This document shows, piece after piece, positions 33,297 through 42,553 of a DNA stretch of 62,269 nt. The number at the start of each line of letters is the position of its first letter. Within the stretch, counting starts at the first letter, position 1. The DNA is from Rhizobium halophilum. Lineage in GTDB: Bacteria; Pseudomonadota; Alphaproteobacteria; Rhizobiales; Rhizobiaceae. The notes beneath the pieces were generated by a model that worked only from the letters and a program-made list of their open reading frames with translations, was not told the DNA's origin and searched no databases. The stretch lies in the NCBI RefSeq assembly GCF_021648825.1, contig NZ_JAKJHS010000013.1:1-62269 (forward strand), in the 5' to 3' direction. Made by a program: the position numbers and the translations under genes.

Positions 33297-34607
33297 TTAG
33301 GCGACAAGATACAGTGACAGGATGGGCAGTCCGATGATGAGCGCCAGCCGGACGATGTCTGCTACCCAGAAAACGAAGACCCCGCGGAAGATCGTAGCCA
33401 GCGACACGTCCGGCAAGACGGAGCGTAAAACAAAGACGTTCATGCCGATGGGGGGCGTTATCAGGCTTATTTCGGTCACCACCACCACGATGATCGCAAA
33501 CCAGATCAGCACCATGTCCGGGTCCTGAAGGATCTGCAGCCCGAAATCCAGATCCGCAACCAGCGGGTAAAAGACGGGGATCGTCAGCAGGATCATCGAC
33601 AGGCTCTCGAGAAAGCATCCCAGGATGAGATAGATCGCGACGATGACCAGCAGGACCACCCAGGGCGACAAGCCGAGAGTACCGACGATGTCGGACAGTG
33701 TGTCCGGCAGACCAGCAAAGGTGATGAAGTTGCCAAAGATCTCGGCTCCGATGATGATGGCGAAGATCATGGCTGATGCGGTGGCACTGTCCAGAAACGC
33801 GATCCAGAGCGCCTGCCGGCTTAGACCGCCGGTCACAAGGGCAATGAGCAAAGCTGCGGCGGCGCCCATGCCGGCGGCCTCTATAGGCGTGAAGAACCCG
33901 CCATAAATGCCGCTCATGATGAAGACGAACAGCCCCAGCACCGCGAACACGCTGACCGCGTCCCGACGGCTCAAGGGATGAGGTTCCGCCACCTTGGGCG
34001 CCAGGTCCGGCTTCAGGCGCACGGCGACAATAACGGCAAGCAGGTAGCCGATGATGCCCAGGATGCCGGGAATAATGCCCGCCAGGAACAGCTTGCCGAT
34101 GTCGGCTTCGGTCAACAGGCCAAAGATGATCAGCACCACTGAGGGCGGGATCAGGATACCAAGCGTACCGCCCGCCGCAATCGATCCGGTGGCTAGGCTG
34201 TCTGAGTAGCCAAACCGACGCATGGACGGCATTGTTACCTTGGACATGATCGCGGCTGTCGCCAGAGACGACCCGCAGACGGCCGAAAAGCCACCACAGG
34301 ATAGCACCGTCGCCATTGCAAGGCCACCGCGCATGCGTCCGAAGACCCGGTCCGCGGCCGCGAATAGACCCTGCGCGATGCCGGAACCGGCCAGCACGTT
34401 GCCCATGAAGATGAATAACGGCACGACCGAAAGCGAATAGTTCAGGCCGGTTTCGAAGACGGCGTTGCCGACCATCGCCCCGGCCGGCCCCCAGCCGCGC
34501 ATGATGGCAAAGCCAACTCCCCCGACGAGGGCCATGGCAAAAGCAATGGGCACGCGGGCAAAGACCAGGATCAGCAGAAGAGCCAACGCGATCAGCGACA
34601 GGGTCAT
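33297..34607 (-). CDS. dctM: TRAP transporter large permease (DctM)
   Basis: A 436-residue membrane protein with about 11-12 helices. DctM landmarks include FARVPIAFAMALVGGVGF near residue 17, VPLFIFMGNVLAGSGIAQ, CGGFSAVCGSSLATAAIMSK, GGTLGILIPPSVVLIIFG and ITPPIGMNVFVLRSV near the end. It carries solute uptake driven by an ion gradient. Its ATG (34607) overlaps the dctQ stop (ATGA). The substrate is unknown; the operon suggests an aromatic acid. Confidence 0.9.
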   Translation of the reverse strand: MTLSLIALALLLILVFARVPIAFAMALVGGVGFAIMRGWGPAGAMVGNAVFETGLNYSLSVVPLFIFMGNVLAGSGIAQGLFAAADRVFGRMRGGLAMATVLSCGGFSAVCGSSLATAAIMSKVTMPSMRRFGYSDSLATGSIAAGGTLGILIPPSVVLIIFGLLTEADIGKLFLAGIIPGILGIIGYLLAVIVAVRLKPDLAPKVAEPHPLSRRDAVSVFAVLGLFVFIMSGIYGGFFTPIEAAGMGAAAALLIALVTGGLSRQALWIAFLDSATASAMIFAIIIGAEIFGNFITFAGLPDTLSDIVGTLGLSPWVVLLVIVAIYLILGCFLESLSMILLTIPVFYPLVADLDFGLQILQDPDMVLIWFAIIVVVVTEISLITPPIGMNVFVLRSVLPDVSLATIFRGVFVFWVADIVRLALIIGLPILSLYLVA

Positions 34608-35119
34608 GGCTCTCTCCGCGCAAACAGCATGATAACAGCGGAGAGGGCGCAGCTTGCCGCCCCCACGAACGCCAAGGGTGCCATCGGCAGCGCAAGGGAC
34701 GCGCTGCGCGTCCCTTCGTGTAGCTGCGCCGTGCCGATCAGCGCCAGCCGCCAGGCGAAGTAACCAAGGGCGAGGGCCGAGATCAGCCCCGCCAGCCGGC
34801 CCAAGAGGCGCTGTACGCCAATTGGCATAAGGTGTAGCGCCAGGTCGACCTCGACATGCCCGCCGTCTGCCGTCGTCAGCGGCAGCGCGACAAAGACCAG
34901 CGCACCGAGCAGCATCTGCGTCAGCTCATAGGCGCCGCCAAAGGGACGGTTCATCAAATAGCGGCCCACAACGTCGACGCAGGTCACCCCGATCAGCAGC
35001 GCGATCAGCAGCGCGGCGACGCCGGCCAGGGCGCGATACCACCCGGTCTGCCGGTGGGGTGTCCGGCCCGGAATCATGTGCCGAGCGGGCTCTTGTGAAA
35101 CCGGGCCGGGACGGGTCAT
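34604..35119 (-). CDS. dctQ: TRAP transporter small permease (DctQ)
   Basis: A 171-residue membrane protein with four hydrophobic segments (ALAGVAALLIALLIGVTCVD; LTQMLLGALVFVALPLTTA; LLGRLAGLISALALGYFAW; LAFVGAASCALSAVIMLFA). RYLMNRPFGGAYELTQ after the first helix is characteristic of DctQ. It overlaps dctP upstream and dctM downstream by four bases each, so the three TRAP subunits are translationally coupled. Confidence 0.88.
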   Translation of the reverse strand: MTRPGPVSQEPARHMIPGRTPHRQTGWYRALAGVAALLIALLIGVTCVDVVGRYLMNRPFGGAYELTQMLLGALVFVALPLTTADGGHVEVDLALHLMPIGVQRLLGRLAGLISALALGYFAWRLALIGTAQLHEGTRSASLALPMAPLAFVGAASCALSAVIMLFARREP

Positions 35120-36117
35120 TCCGCCTGAACCCCCGTCATCTCGCGGAACTGGGCAAGGGCGGCTATGCCGTCATAGTCACCCAGACCTTCCGACCAGGCC
35201 TTCTCCAGCTGGGATGCCGCGTCGCGCAGGGCGGCGACAACCTCGGGGCTTGCCTCGTGGAAGTCGACTTTATCACCGACCTCTTCCTTGGCGGCAGTGT
35301 CGGCATCATTCCATGCCTGCCCCACACGTTGGGCGAAGGCCTCGCCAGAGATGTTGTCAATGGCGGCACGATCCTCTTCCGAAAGGCTGTTCCACTTGGC
35401 CTCGTTGATCACAAAGAACCAGGTCGTATTGTAGATGCCGCCGGGAACCGTCATCGAATACTTGATGTAGTCGGTTAGGTTGAAGGCGGTCATGGCTTCA
35501 TAGGTGAAGGCCACACCGTCGATCACGCCTCGCGACAATTTCTCGTAAACCTCGGGTGAGGACATGAAGAGCGGAGTTGCGCCAAGCGTCGAGACCAGTT
35601 CTCCAACATAACCACCCGGGACGCGGATCTTGAGGCCCCCCATGTCGGCTGGGGCTTCGATCTTGCGGACGTTGTTGTGCAACAGGCCAGGCCCGTGCAT
35701 GAACAGGCCTAGAATATGTGTACCCGCATGTTCCTCGGCCGCGTCCAGCTCGCCGCCGTAGATCGACCAGTAGGCCTTCGAGTTGGCAATGGCATCGTCA
35801 CCGAGGAAGCTGAACTGGCCTAGCTGGGCGCGGTTGAAGCGGTCATCTTCGGTGAAAGAGTGCAGACCATAGGTGATGTCAGCGACACCATCGCGGGCCA
35901 TGTCGAAATGTGCCGGGGGGCTGCCAAGCGGCTTGCCCATGATGCGCACACTCACGCGGCCGTCGGTAACACGCTCGACCTCTTCGGCCCAAGGCTCGAA
36001 GGCGTTCACGACTATGGGGTGCTTGGGCGGAAGCCAGGACGACATGATCAGCTCTTGAGCTGCCAAGGGCGTCGTGGACAAAATCAAGCCTGCAAGGGCC
36101 AACCGTAACGATCTCAT
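35116..36117 (-). CDS. dctP: TRAP transporter solute-binding protein (DctP)
   Basis: A 333-residue periplasmic receptor. A signal peptide (MRSLRLALAGLILSTTPLAA) is followed by the DctP fold: LIMSSWLPPKHPIVV, MGKPLGSPPAHFDMARDGVA, GGLKIRVPGGYVGELVSTLG with the ligand-binding Arg, and SRGVIDGVAFTYEAM. ATG 36117 overlaps the maiA stop (ATGA). In family terms this class often binds aromatic or keto acids. Location between maiA and the permeases suggests uptake of homogentisate or a precursor. Confidence 0.88.
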   Translation of the reverse strand: MRSLRLALAGLILSTTPLAAQELIMSSWLPPKHPIVVNAFEPWAEEVERVTDGRVSVRIMGKPLGSPPAHFDMARDGVADITYGLHSFTEDDRFNRAQLGQFSFLGDDAIANSKAYWSIYGGELDAAEEHAGTHILGLFMHGPGLLHNNVRKIEAPADMGGLKIRVPGGYVGELVSTLGATPLFMSSPEVYEKLSRGVIDGVAFTYEAMTAFNLTDYIKYSMTVPGGIYNTTWFFVINEAKWNSLSEEDRAAIDNISGEAFAQRVGQAWNDADTAAKEEVGDKVDFHEASPEVVAALRDAASQLEKAWSEGLGDYDGIAALAQFREMTGVQAE

Positions 36118-36797
36118 GCTTTCTCTCCCTGAATAGCCTTCGCCTCCTGCGAAGGGTCGAATTGATCTGGATGGGCGGCCGCGAAGGCCGGATGCGTGGA
36201 GCAGGTGCGCGCCACGGCCGAGATGCGAGGCAGGTGCGCGACGCTGACATCCCACCGATGGGCGTTGTAAAGCTGCGGTATAAGCGTGCAGTCGGCCATC
36301 GTCGGTAGGTCGCCATGACAGAAGCGTCCGGTGAAGCCGGAATCGTTCAACATCGTCTCGATCGCTTGCAGGCCGCCGGCGATGTTGTCCCGATTCCAGC
36401 CTGTGCGCGCCGTTTCGCCGGCAAGTGCGCCAACCCGTGCCAGCACCGCCAGGTTCGAGATCGGATGGATTTCGCAGGCGACGGCCAGCGACAGGGCGCG
36501 GACATGAGCTCGCGCGGCGGGGTTGGCCGGCAGCAGCGCCGGCTGCGGCCGGCTCTCCTCCAGATACTCGAGGATCGCTAGGGACTGCGTCAGGACCAGC
36601 CCGTCGATCTCCAGCGCCGGCACCAGCCCTTGCGGGTTGACCGAAAGATGCTTCGGGTGCCGGTGGTCCCCAGCCACCAGATCCACCGGCACCCGGTCAA
36701 AGCCGATGCCCTTGAGGTTCAGCGCGATCCGGACACGGTAGGAGGCGGAGGAGCGCCAGTAGTCGTGCAGGACTGGGCGTGGCGTCGTCACGGACAT
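36114..36797 (-). CDS. maiA: Maleylacetoacetate isomerase (zeta-class GST)
   Basis: A 227-residue glutathione S-transferase-fold enzyme that isomerises maleylacetoacetate to fumarylacetoacetate. The zeta-class motif reads YWRSSASYRVRIALNLKG near residue 12, with Ala where eukaryotic enzymes have Cys. NPQGLVPALEIDG and LTQSLAILEYLEE form the glutathione site. The C-terminal domain has ADCTLIPQLYNAHR. ATG 36797 follows GCAGGAGTGAGAGCGCC. It lies 7 bases after fahA and overlaps dctP. Confidence 0.88.
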   Translation of the reverse strand: MSVTTPRPVLHDYWRSSASYRVRIALNLKGIGFDRVPVDLVAGDHRHPKHLSVNPQGLVPALEIDGLVLTQSLAILEYLEESRPQPALLPANPAARAHVRALSLAVACEIHPISNLAVLARVGALAGETARTGWNRDNIAGGLQAIETMLNDSGFTGRFCHGDLPTMADCTLIPQLYNAHRWDVSVAHLPRISAVARTCSTHPAFAAAHPDQFDPSQEAKAIQGEKA

Positions 36798-36804
36798 GGC
36801 GCTC

Positions 36805-38016
36805 TCACTCCTGCGCCGGAAGGATCTTGCCGATACAGGGGCCAAAGCCGATGCGGTAGCCATTGCCTTGCGCATAGCCATAGAGCGCGACCTCGTCGCC
36901 GTCCTCGATAAAGGTGCGCTCCGCTCCGCCGACCCGGACCGGGCTCTTGCCGCCTTGTGTCATCTCCAGCAGCGCCCCCGTCTGGTCCAGGGTCGGCCCC
37001 GAGATGGTGCCGGTCCCCAAAAGATCACCAACCCGCATCGGGCAGCCCGACACCGCGTGATGCGCCAGCTGCTGCGCCGACGAGTAGTACATCACGTTGT
37101 AGTTCGTCTGCGCCATCCTCGTGCCGTTCATGGTCCACCCGAGCGTCAGATCGTAGAAGCCAGGCCGATCCTCTTGCAGATAGGGCAGCAGAGGGTTGTC
37201 TCGCTCGGCCCCTGCGCTCCGAAACGGCTCCAGGGCCGCCTGCGTGACGATCCACGGGCTGATCGTCGTGCCGAGCGCCTTGGCTTGGAAGGGGCCAAGA
37301 GGCTGGTACTCCCAGGCTTGAATGTCGCGCGCCGACCAGTCGTTCAGAAGGACATAGCCGAAGATCATGTCCTCGGCATCTGCCACGCTGATCCGCTGGC
37401 CCATCTGGCTGTTGGCGCCGACAATGGCACCGAGTTCAAGCTCCAGGTCGAGCCGGCGGCTGGCGGTCCAGACAGGGCCGTTGTCGCCCTTGGCCTGGCC
37501 CATCGGGCGGTGGATCGGGGTGCCCGACACCACAACCGAGGAGGCGCGGCCATTGTAGCCGATAGGCATATGGGTCCATTGCGGGGGTAGTGCGTTGTCG
37601 GGGCCTCGAAACAGGACGCCGACGTTAAAGGCGTGGTTCTTGGAGGCGTAGAAGTCGGTAAATTCGCTCACCCGGATCGGCAGGTGCAGCGTGGCGTCGG
37701 CCATCGGCACCAGCGGCAGGCTGCGGTCGCCATCTTCGGCAAGCAAAGCCGTCATTTTGGCGCGGATGTCATCCCAGGTGCCGCGCCCTTGTTCGATGAA
37801 ATCATTTAGAGCCGGCCGTCCAAATGCGCCCTGGGCGTCCAGCAGCCCCCGTGCCTCGCAGTCCCCCAGATCAAGGATCATGTCGCCAATCGCGACGCCG
37901 CAACGTGGTGCCTGGCCACCCACGGAGAACACGCCATAGGGCAGGTTCTGGATGGGGAAATCACAGGCAGCATCGTTTGCAGCAGCAACCCAGCTGCGTA
38001 AGGACGGGTCGGTCAT
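36805..38016 (-). CDS. fahA: Fumarylacetoacetase
   Basis: A 403-residue hydrolase that splits fumarylacetoacetate into fumarate and acetoacetate, the last step of homogentisate breakdown. Visible signatures are FTDFYASKNHAFNVGVLFRG near residue 120, IGYNGRASSVVVSGTPIHRP, LDLELELGAIVG with metal-binding Glu residues, and VLLNDWSARDIQAWEYQPLG. ATG 38016 follows GAAGAGGCACCCA. It heads the fahA-maiA-dctPQM operon, whose control region carries a double MarR-type operator at 38065-38104. Confidence 0.92.
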   Translation of the reverse strand: MTDPSLRSWVAAANDAACDFPIQNLPYGVFSVGGQAPRCGVAIGDMILDLGDCEARGLLDAQGAFGRPALNDFIEQGRGTWDDIRAKMTALLAEDGDRSLPLVPMADATLHLPIRVSEFTDFYASKNHAFNVGVLFRGPDNALPPQWTHMPIGYNGRASSVVVSGTPIHRPMGQAKGDNGPVWTASRRLDLELELGAIVGANSQMGQRISVADAEDMIFGYVLLNDWSARDIQAWEYQPLGPFQAKALGTTISPWIVTQAALEPFRSAGAERDNPLLPYLQEDRPGFYDLTLGWTMNGTRMAQTNYNVMYYSSAQQLAHHAVSGCPMRVGDLLGTGTISGPTLDQTGALLEMTQGGKSPVRVGGAERTFIEDGDEVALYGYAQGNGYRIGFGPCIGKILPAQE

Positions 38017-38064
38017 TGGGTGCCTCTTCAAAAGTCTTCAACGCATCCGGGGGCTTCCCGAAAG

Positions 38065-38104
38065 GTTGCAGATGAAACTAACGGGGGATCGTTTCATTTG
38101 CAAT
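38065..38104. promoter_or_regulatory. Double MarR-type operator in front of fahA
   Basis: GTTGCAGATGAAAC (38065-38078) and GTTTCATTTGCAAT (38091-38104) are each near-palindromes of the form GTTGCA-N2-TGCAAC and are also inverted copies of one another. Starts are 26 bases apart. The more perfect pair in front of hmgA is spaced 25 bases, which suggests the same regulator binds both. Confidence 0.6.
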
Positions 38105-38315
38105 AAATTTCTGGCTTGCATGCGTTCGCCGAAGTGCCAGACAAATTATCCCAGGATCAAGGTAAGCGGGCTTATGCCCGATTGGCCGCGGCGATGACTG
38201 ATGTGCTGGTGCCGGAGTAAGTCAGTATGGCAGGAGCTGCGAACAGTGCTGTCTGACGGCCGCACGTTAGGTAAACGAATGGAGCGGCGCCGGCAGAGCC
38301 CGCACCGCTCGCCGC

Positions 38316-39677
38316 TCATTTCACGCCGGGCGTGCCGTCGAACTTCTTCTCCAGCTGGTTCCAGACATCGATATATTCCTCCTGCATCGGCGCCTCATGT
38401 GCAGCGAATTCAGTGAGGTGCTGCGGGAACCGCGTTTCGAACATGAAGGACATGGTGTTGTCGAGCTTTTCGGCTTTCAGCTCGGCGTTGCTGGCGCCCT
38501 CGAAGGCATCGCGGTCGGGGCCATGCGGCAGCATGCAGTTGTGCAGGCTGATGCCGCCCGGCTGGAAGCCCTTTGGTTTGGCGTCATAGATTCCATAGAT
38601 GTTGCCCATCATCTCGGACATGATGTTCTTGTGATACCAGGGCGGGCGGAAGCTGTGCTCGGCCACCATCCAGCGCTCGCGGAACAGCACGAAGTCGATG
38701 TTGGCCGTGCCTTCTTGTCCCGAAGGTGCGGTCAAGACGGTGAAGATCGACGGGTCGGGGTGATCGAACAGGATCGCGCCGACGGGCGAGTAGGTCCGCA
38801 GGTCGTATTTGTAGGCGCAGTAGTTGCCGTGCCAGGCGACCACGTCCAGCGGGCTGTGGCCGATATGAGTCTCGTGGAACTGACCGCACCACTTGATGAC
38901 GACGCGGCTCGGCACCTCACGGTCCTCGAAAGCCGCAACAGGACTCTTGAAGTCGCGCGGGTTGGCCATGCAGTTCGCCCCGATGGGGCCGCGGCCCGGC
39001 AGATCGAACTTTTGGCCGTAGTTCTCGCAGACAAAGCCACGCGCTGGACCCTCCAGCACCTCGACGCGGTAGACGAGGCCACGCGGGAGGATGGCGATCT
39101 CCTTCGGCTCGAGGTCGATGATACCCAGTTCGGTGCAAAAGCGCAGTCGGCCTTCCTGCGGGACGACCAGCAGTTCACTGTCGGCGGAAAAGAAGTACTC
39201 GTCCTCCATGGAGCGCGTGACCAGGTAGACATGGCTGGCCATCCCGACCTGGATGTTTACGTCGCCGGCCGTGGTGATGGTGCGCATTCCGGTGATCCAG
39301 GTTAGGTCTTCGTCCGGCACCGGGATCGGGTCCCACCGGTACTGGCCGAGGCTGGTCACGTTCGTCAGCACGTTCGGCGCGGTCTTCCAGCGCGGCACCT
39401 CGATGGGCGTGAAGCGACCCGTGTGGTGGACCGAGGGGCGGATGCGGTAGCACCAGGTCCGCTCGTTTTGGCCGCGCGGGGCGGTGAAGGCAGTGCCGGA
39501 CAGCTGCTCGGCATAAAGCCCATAGTTGCATTTCTGCGGGCTGTTCTGGCCCTGCGGCAGCGCGCCCGGAAGAGCCTCGGTCTCGAAGTCATTGCCGAAA
39601 CCTGGCATGTAGCCTTCGTGCGGGCCAGTTGATCCCGTAGCGCGGATCATTCCGCGGGGCAGGTCATAGGTCGTCAC
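38316..39677 (-). CDS. hmgA: Homogentisate 1,2-dioxygenase
   Basis: A 453-residue cupin-type iron dioxygenase that opens the homogentisate ring to maleylacetoacetate. Hallmarks are [19 protein letters not shown] near the N-terminus, [16 protein letters not shown], the iron-ligand region [20 protein letters not shown] and [15 protein letters not shown] for the final His. GTG 39677 is chosen because AGGAGGAGCGCT precedes it. It is transcribed separately from fahA (300-base gap) but likely co-regulated through matching operators. Confidence 0.93.
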   Translation of the reverse strand: MTTYDLPRGMIRATGSTGPHEGYMPGFGNDFETEALPGALPQGQNSPQKCNYGLYAEQLSGTAFTAPRGQNERTWCYRIRPSVHHTGRFTPIEVPRWKTAPNVLTNVTSLGQYRWDPIPVPDEDLTWITGMRTITTAGDVNIQVGMASHVYLVTRSMEDEYFFSADSELLVVPQEGRLRFCTELGIIDLEPKEIAILPRGLVYRVEVLEGPARGFVCENYGQKFDLPGRGPIGANCMANPRDFKSPVAAFEDREVPSRVVIKWCGQFHETHIGHSPLDVVAWHGNYCAYKYDLRTYSPVGAILFDHPDPSIFTVLTAPSGQEGTANIDFVLFRERWMVAEHSFRPPWYHKNIMSEMMGNIYGIYDAKPKGFQPGGISLHNCMLPHGPDRDAFEGASNAELKAEKLDNTMSFMFETRFPQHLTEFAAHEAPMQEEYIDVWNQLEKKFDGTPGVK

Positions 39678-39720
39678 AGCGCTCCTCCTACAAACTCGTT
39701 GTCCTCGCAACATTCATAAC

Positions 39721-39759
39721 GTTGCAAGTGCAACGGAGTCAATCTGTTGCACGTGCAAC
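39721..39759. promoter_or_regulatory. Double MarR-type operator between hmgA and its regulator
   Basis: GTTGCAAGTGCAAC (39721-39734) and GTTGCACGTGCAAC (39746-39759) are two palindromes with identical six-base arms, 25 bases start to start, in the 116-base divergent promoter. They are the best operator candidates for the adjacent MarR protein. Confidence 0.7.
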
Positions 39760-39793
39760 GGTTTTCTGATGATCTTTCTGCGAGGAGATCGCG

Positions 39794-40222
39794 ATGTCAT
39801 TCCAGCTGGACCAGTTTTTGCCCTACCGATTATCTATCGCAGCGGCCGAAATCAGCAGCCGCTTCGCCGCCCGCTACGCGGCCGAGGCAGGTCTCAGCAT
39901 CCCCGAATGGCGCGTTCTGGCGCATCTTGGGCACTCCGGAGCTGTCAGCGTGCGCGACATCACGCAGCGGGTTCACCTCGACAAGTCGGTAGTCAGCCGC
40001 GCCGCGTCCCGACTGCAGGAGGCGGGCTATGTCGCCAAGTCCGGCCATGGCAAGGACCGTCGGCTGATCGTTCTACAGCTGACCTCGCAGGGCGAGGAGC
40101 TGATGAAGAGGCTCGCTCATGTCGCAGATGGCTTTCAAATGGATCTGCTCGCGCTGCTGGGTGAAGATGCCCAGGCTTTCAAGGCCGGTCTAACACGGCT
40201 TCTGGAGCGCTCCGACTGGTAA
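39794..40222 (+). CDS. MarR-family regulator of homogentisate genes (HmgR-like)
   Basis: A 142-residue MarR protein. FLPYRLSIAAAEISSRFAAR is the dimer helix, IPEWRVLAHLGHSGAVSVRD and HLDKSVVSRAASRLQEAGYV the recognition helices, and GKDRRLIVLQLT the wing. It is divergent from hmgA, with two perfect 14-bp palindromes between. It is a paralogue of the MarR gene at 32742-33224. The likely role is repression of hmgA and the fahA operon with release by homogentisate or a related aromatic acid. Confidence 0.85.
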   Translation: MSFQLDQFLPYRLSIAAAEISSRFAARYAAEAGLSIPEWRVLAHLGHSGAVSVRDITQRVHLDKSVVSRAASRLQEAGYVAKSGHGKDRRLIVLQLTSQGEELMKRLAHVADGFQMDLLALLGEDAQAFKAGLTRLLERSDW

Positions 40223-40727
40223 CGACCTCAGGCACAATCCGGCAGAGAACGGGTCAGTCACCCATGCGGGGAGCAGAGGGCATCATCGGTCAACAGCGGC
40301 TTTGGTATGGGAAGAGGCTCGAGGTCCGCTTAGATGGTGCCACTCCGTTCCTTTCTTGAAGGCGCGCCAGAAGGCGACGGGCGATCATGGCGTTCGAGCT
40401 TGTCGGTTGCGGAGCTGGTGTGATGAGACAACTTCCAACGCCAATGCGAGACGCCCGCGGCGGCGAGGTGTCGTTGCAGGGTGCGTGGCGGCAGACCAGC
40501 CGCTTGCGATCAGGGCAGGTGGTGCAAGAGCGCTTGCCCAGATGCTGTCGCACCAGGCTGCGAACGCGTTGCCTCACATCGTTCTCCTTAGTCGGATATG
40601 ACCAGCGTGGGCGACAGCTGGTTCGCAGAGATGGCAACGCAGGTCCCAGGGGAGGTGACAACCCTTCGCGTCGCCAGGAGCTGTCTCGCGGAGCCTGATC
40701 TGCAGGACAGGTGTAGTGCTGCCCTTG
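40223..40727. pseudogene. Gap with a possible AraC-family relic
   Basis: On the minus strand at about 40600-40330 two frames carry VRQRVRSLVRQHLG and then LPPRTLQRHLAAAGVSHWRW, resembling the start of an AraC/XylS helix-turn-helix (the usual form is SPRTLQRRLAAEGTSF). The match is short, interrupted by a stop and followed by no second helix. The rest of the gap is featureless. Confidence 0.3.
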
Positions 40728-41522
40728 TCAGCGCATGATCGCCGCCAGAAGCTCATTTGACTTTTTTATCCCGAGCTTCTGGTATGCCCGCTGGCGGTAG
40801 GTGAGGACGGTGCTAACCCCCAGTACTAGCTCCTCACCGATCGCGCGGGCCGTTTGGCCGGTCAGGGTACGGGCGCAGATTTCGCGCTCCCGCACCGTAA
40901 GGATGGGGTGGGTCTGCGCCAGGCGCTGCTGCACCTGGGACAGGAGCGGCGCGGGAGCCTGGGCAAGGCGGGTCAACCCCGCCATCGCCAGTTGAGCCAG
41001 TGCGCCCAGTTGCGTCATGTCCGGCTCGGCGGCATCGCGGCGCTGGTAGAAAGACACAACGAGCGCATCATCCGCCCTGCACCAGCCAAAGCAAATCTTT
41101 TCGGCAAACTGCGGCCGGTCGAAGCAAAGCCTACGATAGGCGCCCAAGCTGATCGCTTCGGCGGGGATGCGGCAGACAAAGCCATTGCCTGGTCGTGTAG
41201 CATCCAGCGCTTGCGCCACCGGGTCGCTGTGGTGAAAGCGTCGAGCGTAGGCGCCAGCACGTTCGGCTACGTCTCCAAGATTGCTGGCAGAAGCCAGCAC
41301 CTGCGGAGCACCGTGGCCGACACGATAGGCAAACAATTCTTCGATGCCAGCAGCGCTACGGGCGATCCCGAGAAGCCGGGTCGCGAACAGCTGACGGTCA
41401 CACGTATCTAGAAGACCCACCGCCAGGTCCGGGTCGATCAATCCGAATTTGTGCAACTGGCGAACCCTTTGCTCATTTGCGCCGTAAGCGCGTTGTCCAT
41501 AGACCTGATGACATACAGGCAC
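40728..41522 (-). CDS. LuxR-type transcriptional regulator
   Basis: About 264 residues. The C-terminal DNA-binding domain is clear (LTVREREICARTLTGQTARA, IGEELVLGVSTVLTYRQRAY, QKLGIKKSNELLAAI). The N-terminal part has no recognised sensor motif. The open frame runs on far upstream, but that part is antisense to the MBL gene and is not coding. I place the start at GTG 41522; TTG 41456 is possible. It is divergent from the MBL / monooxygenase / DUF2783 cluster and probably controls it. Confidence 0.75.
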   Translation of the reverse strand: MPVCHQVYGQRAYGANEQRVRQLHKFGLIDPDLAVGLLDTCDRQLFATRLLGIARSAAGIEELFAYRVGHGAPQVLASASNLGDVAERAGAYARRFHHSDPVAQALDATRPGNGFVCRIPAEAISLGAYRRLCFDRPQFAEKICFGWCRADDALVVSFYQRRDAAEPDMTQLGALAQLAMAGLTRLAQAPAPLLSQVQQRLAQTHPILTVREREICARTLTGQTARAIGEELVLGVSTVLTYRQRAYQKLGIKKSNELLAAIMR

Positions 41523-41573
41523 GGTTCGTTTCAATAGAAATGGATTTAACTGTAGACGCTTGGGAGCGAGAGC

Positions 41574-42533
41574 ATGAGCAAACCATTTGCCTCTTCGACC
41601 GATACCAAAGAAAAAACCGACACTTTTGAAATTATGGGTGAGGGTGTTTACGCCCTGACTGCGGAAGGCGACCCGAATGTTGGTGCTGTCGAGGGCGAGG
41701 ACTTTGTCGTTGCCATCGAATCCCGCGCCACCCCCTCGGCCTCGCGTGACTGGCTGAAGATCCTGCGCGAGCAGACCGACAAGCCGATCCGCTACCTGGT
41801 CCTGACCCATTACCATGCTGTTCGCGTTCTGGGCGCCAGCGCCTTTGATGCGGGCGACATCATTATGTCCGGTGCTTCCCGTGATCTCGTGGCCGAGCGC
41901 GGCGAGCAGGACTGGAAAAGTGAGTTCGGCCGTATGCCGCGCCTGGCCAAGAACGCTGAAGAAGTTCCTGGCCTGACCTGGCCAACAATTACCTTTGATG
42001 CCGAATACGATATCGATCTGGGTGGCGACCGCGGCAAGCTGGAGCTGCGCTTTTTGGGCCGCGGCCATACGGGCGGCGATATTGCGGTCTGGCACGACAA
42101 GACCCGCACACTTTATGCCGGCGACCTGGTCGAGGCCAAAGCCGCGCTGTACACCGGTGACGCCTATCACTTCGAATGGGCCGGCAAGACGCTGGACAAC
42201 GTCAAGGCCTATCAGGCCGAGAACCTGGTGGGCGGACGCGGCGCAGTGGCGCGCGGCGTGGCCGAGACCGATGCGGCGGTTGAGCAGACCCGCAAGTTCC
42301 TCAACGGCATGATCGAGAATGTTGGCCGCGTCCATAAGGCGAGCGGGTCCCTGCGTGAAGCCTTCGAAGCGACCCGCGATGCCTTGGCGCCCGAATTCGG
42401 GTCCTGGCCCATTTTCGAGCATTGCCTGCCCTTTGACGTCCAGCGCCTGTGGGACGAGTACGATGGGATCGAGCATCCGCGCATTTGGACGGCAGAGCGC
42501 GATCGCGAGGTTTGGGCAAAGCTTCAAGACTGA
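41574..42533 (+). CDS. MBL-fold protein with an altered metal motif
   Basis: A 319-residue metallo-beta-lactamase-fold protein. The usual HxHxDH motif reads H79-Y-H81-A-V-R84, so the Asp and last His are lost. Other ligands remain (RGHTGGDIAVW, LYAGDLVE). AEGDPNVGAVEGEDFVVAIE is typical at the N-terminus. It probably binds one metal, or hydrolyses its substrate by a modified mechanism. It starts the cluster with the flavin monooxygenase, 20 bases upstream of it, so it could be a hydrolase or lactonase on the same aromatic pathway. Confidence 0.8.
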   Translation: MSKPFASSTDTKEKTDTFEIMGEGVYALTAEGDPNVGAVEGEDFVVAIESRATPSASRDWLKILREQTDKPIRYLVLTHYHAVRVLGASAFDAGDIIMSGASRDLVAERGEQDWKSEFGRMPRLAKNAEEVPGLTWPTITFDAEYDIDLGGDRGKLELRFLGRGHTGGDIAVWHDKTRTLYAGDLVEAKAALYTGDAYHFEWAGKTLDNVKAYQAENLVGGRGAVARGVAETDAAVEQTRKFLNGMIENVGRVHKASGSLREAFEATRDALAPEFGSWPIFEHCLPFDVQRLWDEYDGIEHPRIWTAERDREVWAKLQD

Positions 42534-42553
42534 CACGTGCGAGGGAGGACATC

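Noticed and set aside
33154..34695. 513-residue minus-strand frame over dctM
   Set aside because: It is a shadow of dctM in another frame, rich in Arg/His/Gly with no domain; dctM itself has full family motifs and overlaps dctQ.
38397..39305. 302-residue plus-strand frame over hmgA
   Set aside because: It is antisense to hmgA, whose whole length matches the dioxygenase family.
41523..42536. Long minus-strand frame extending the LuxR gene to more than 600 residues
   Set aside because: It is antisense to the MBL gene, which has a clear fold, good start and operon context. Only the part from about 41522 down shows LuxR sequence.
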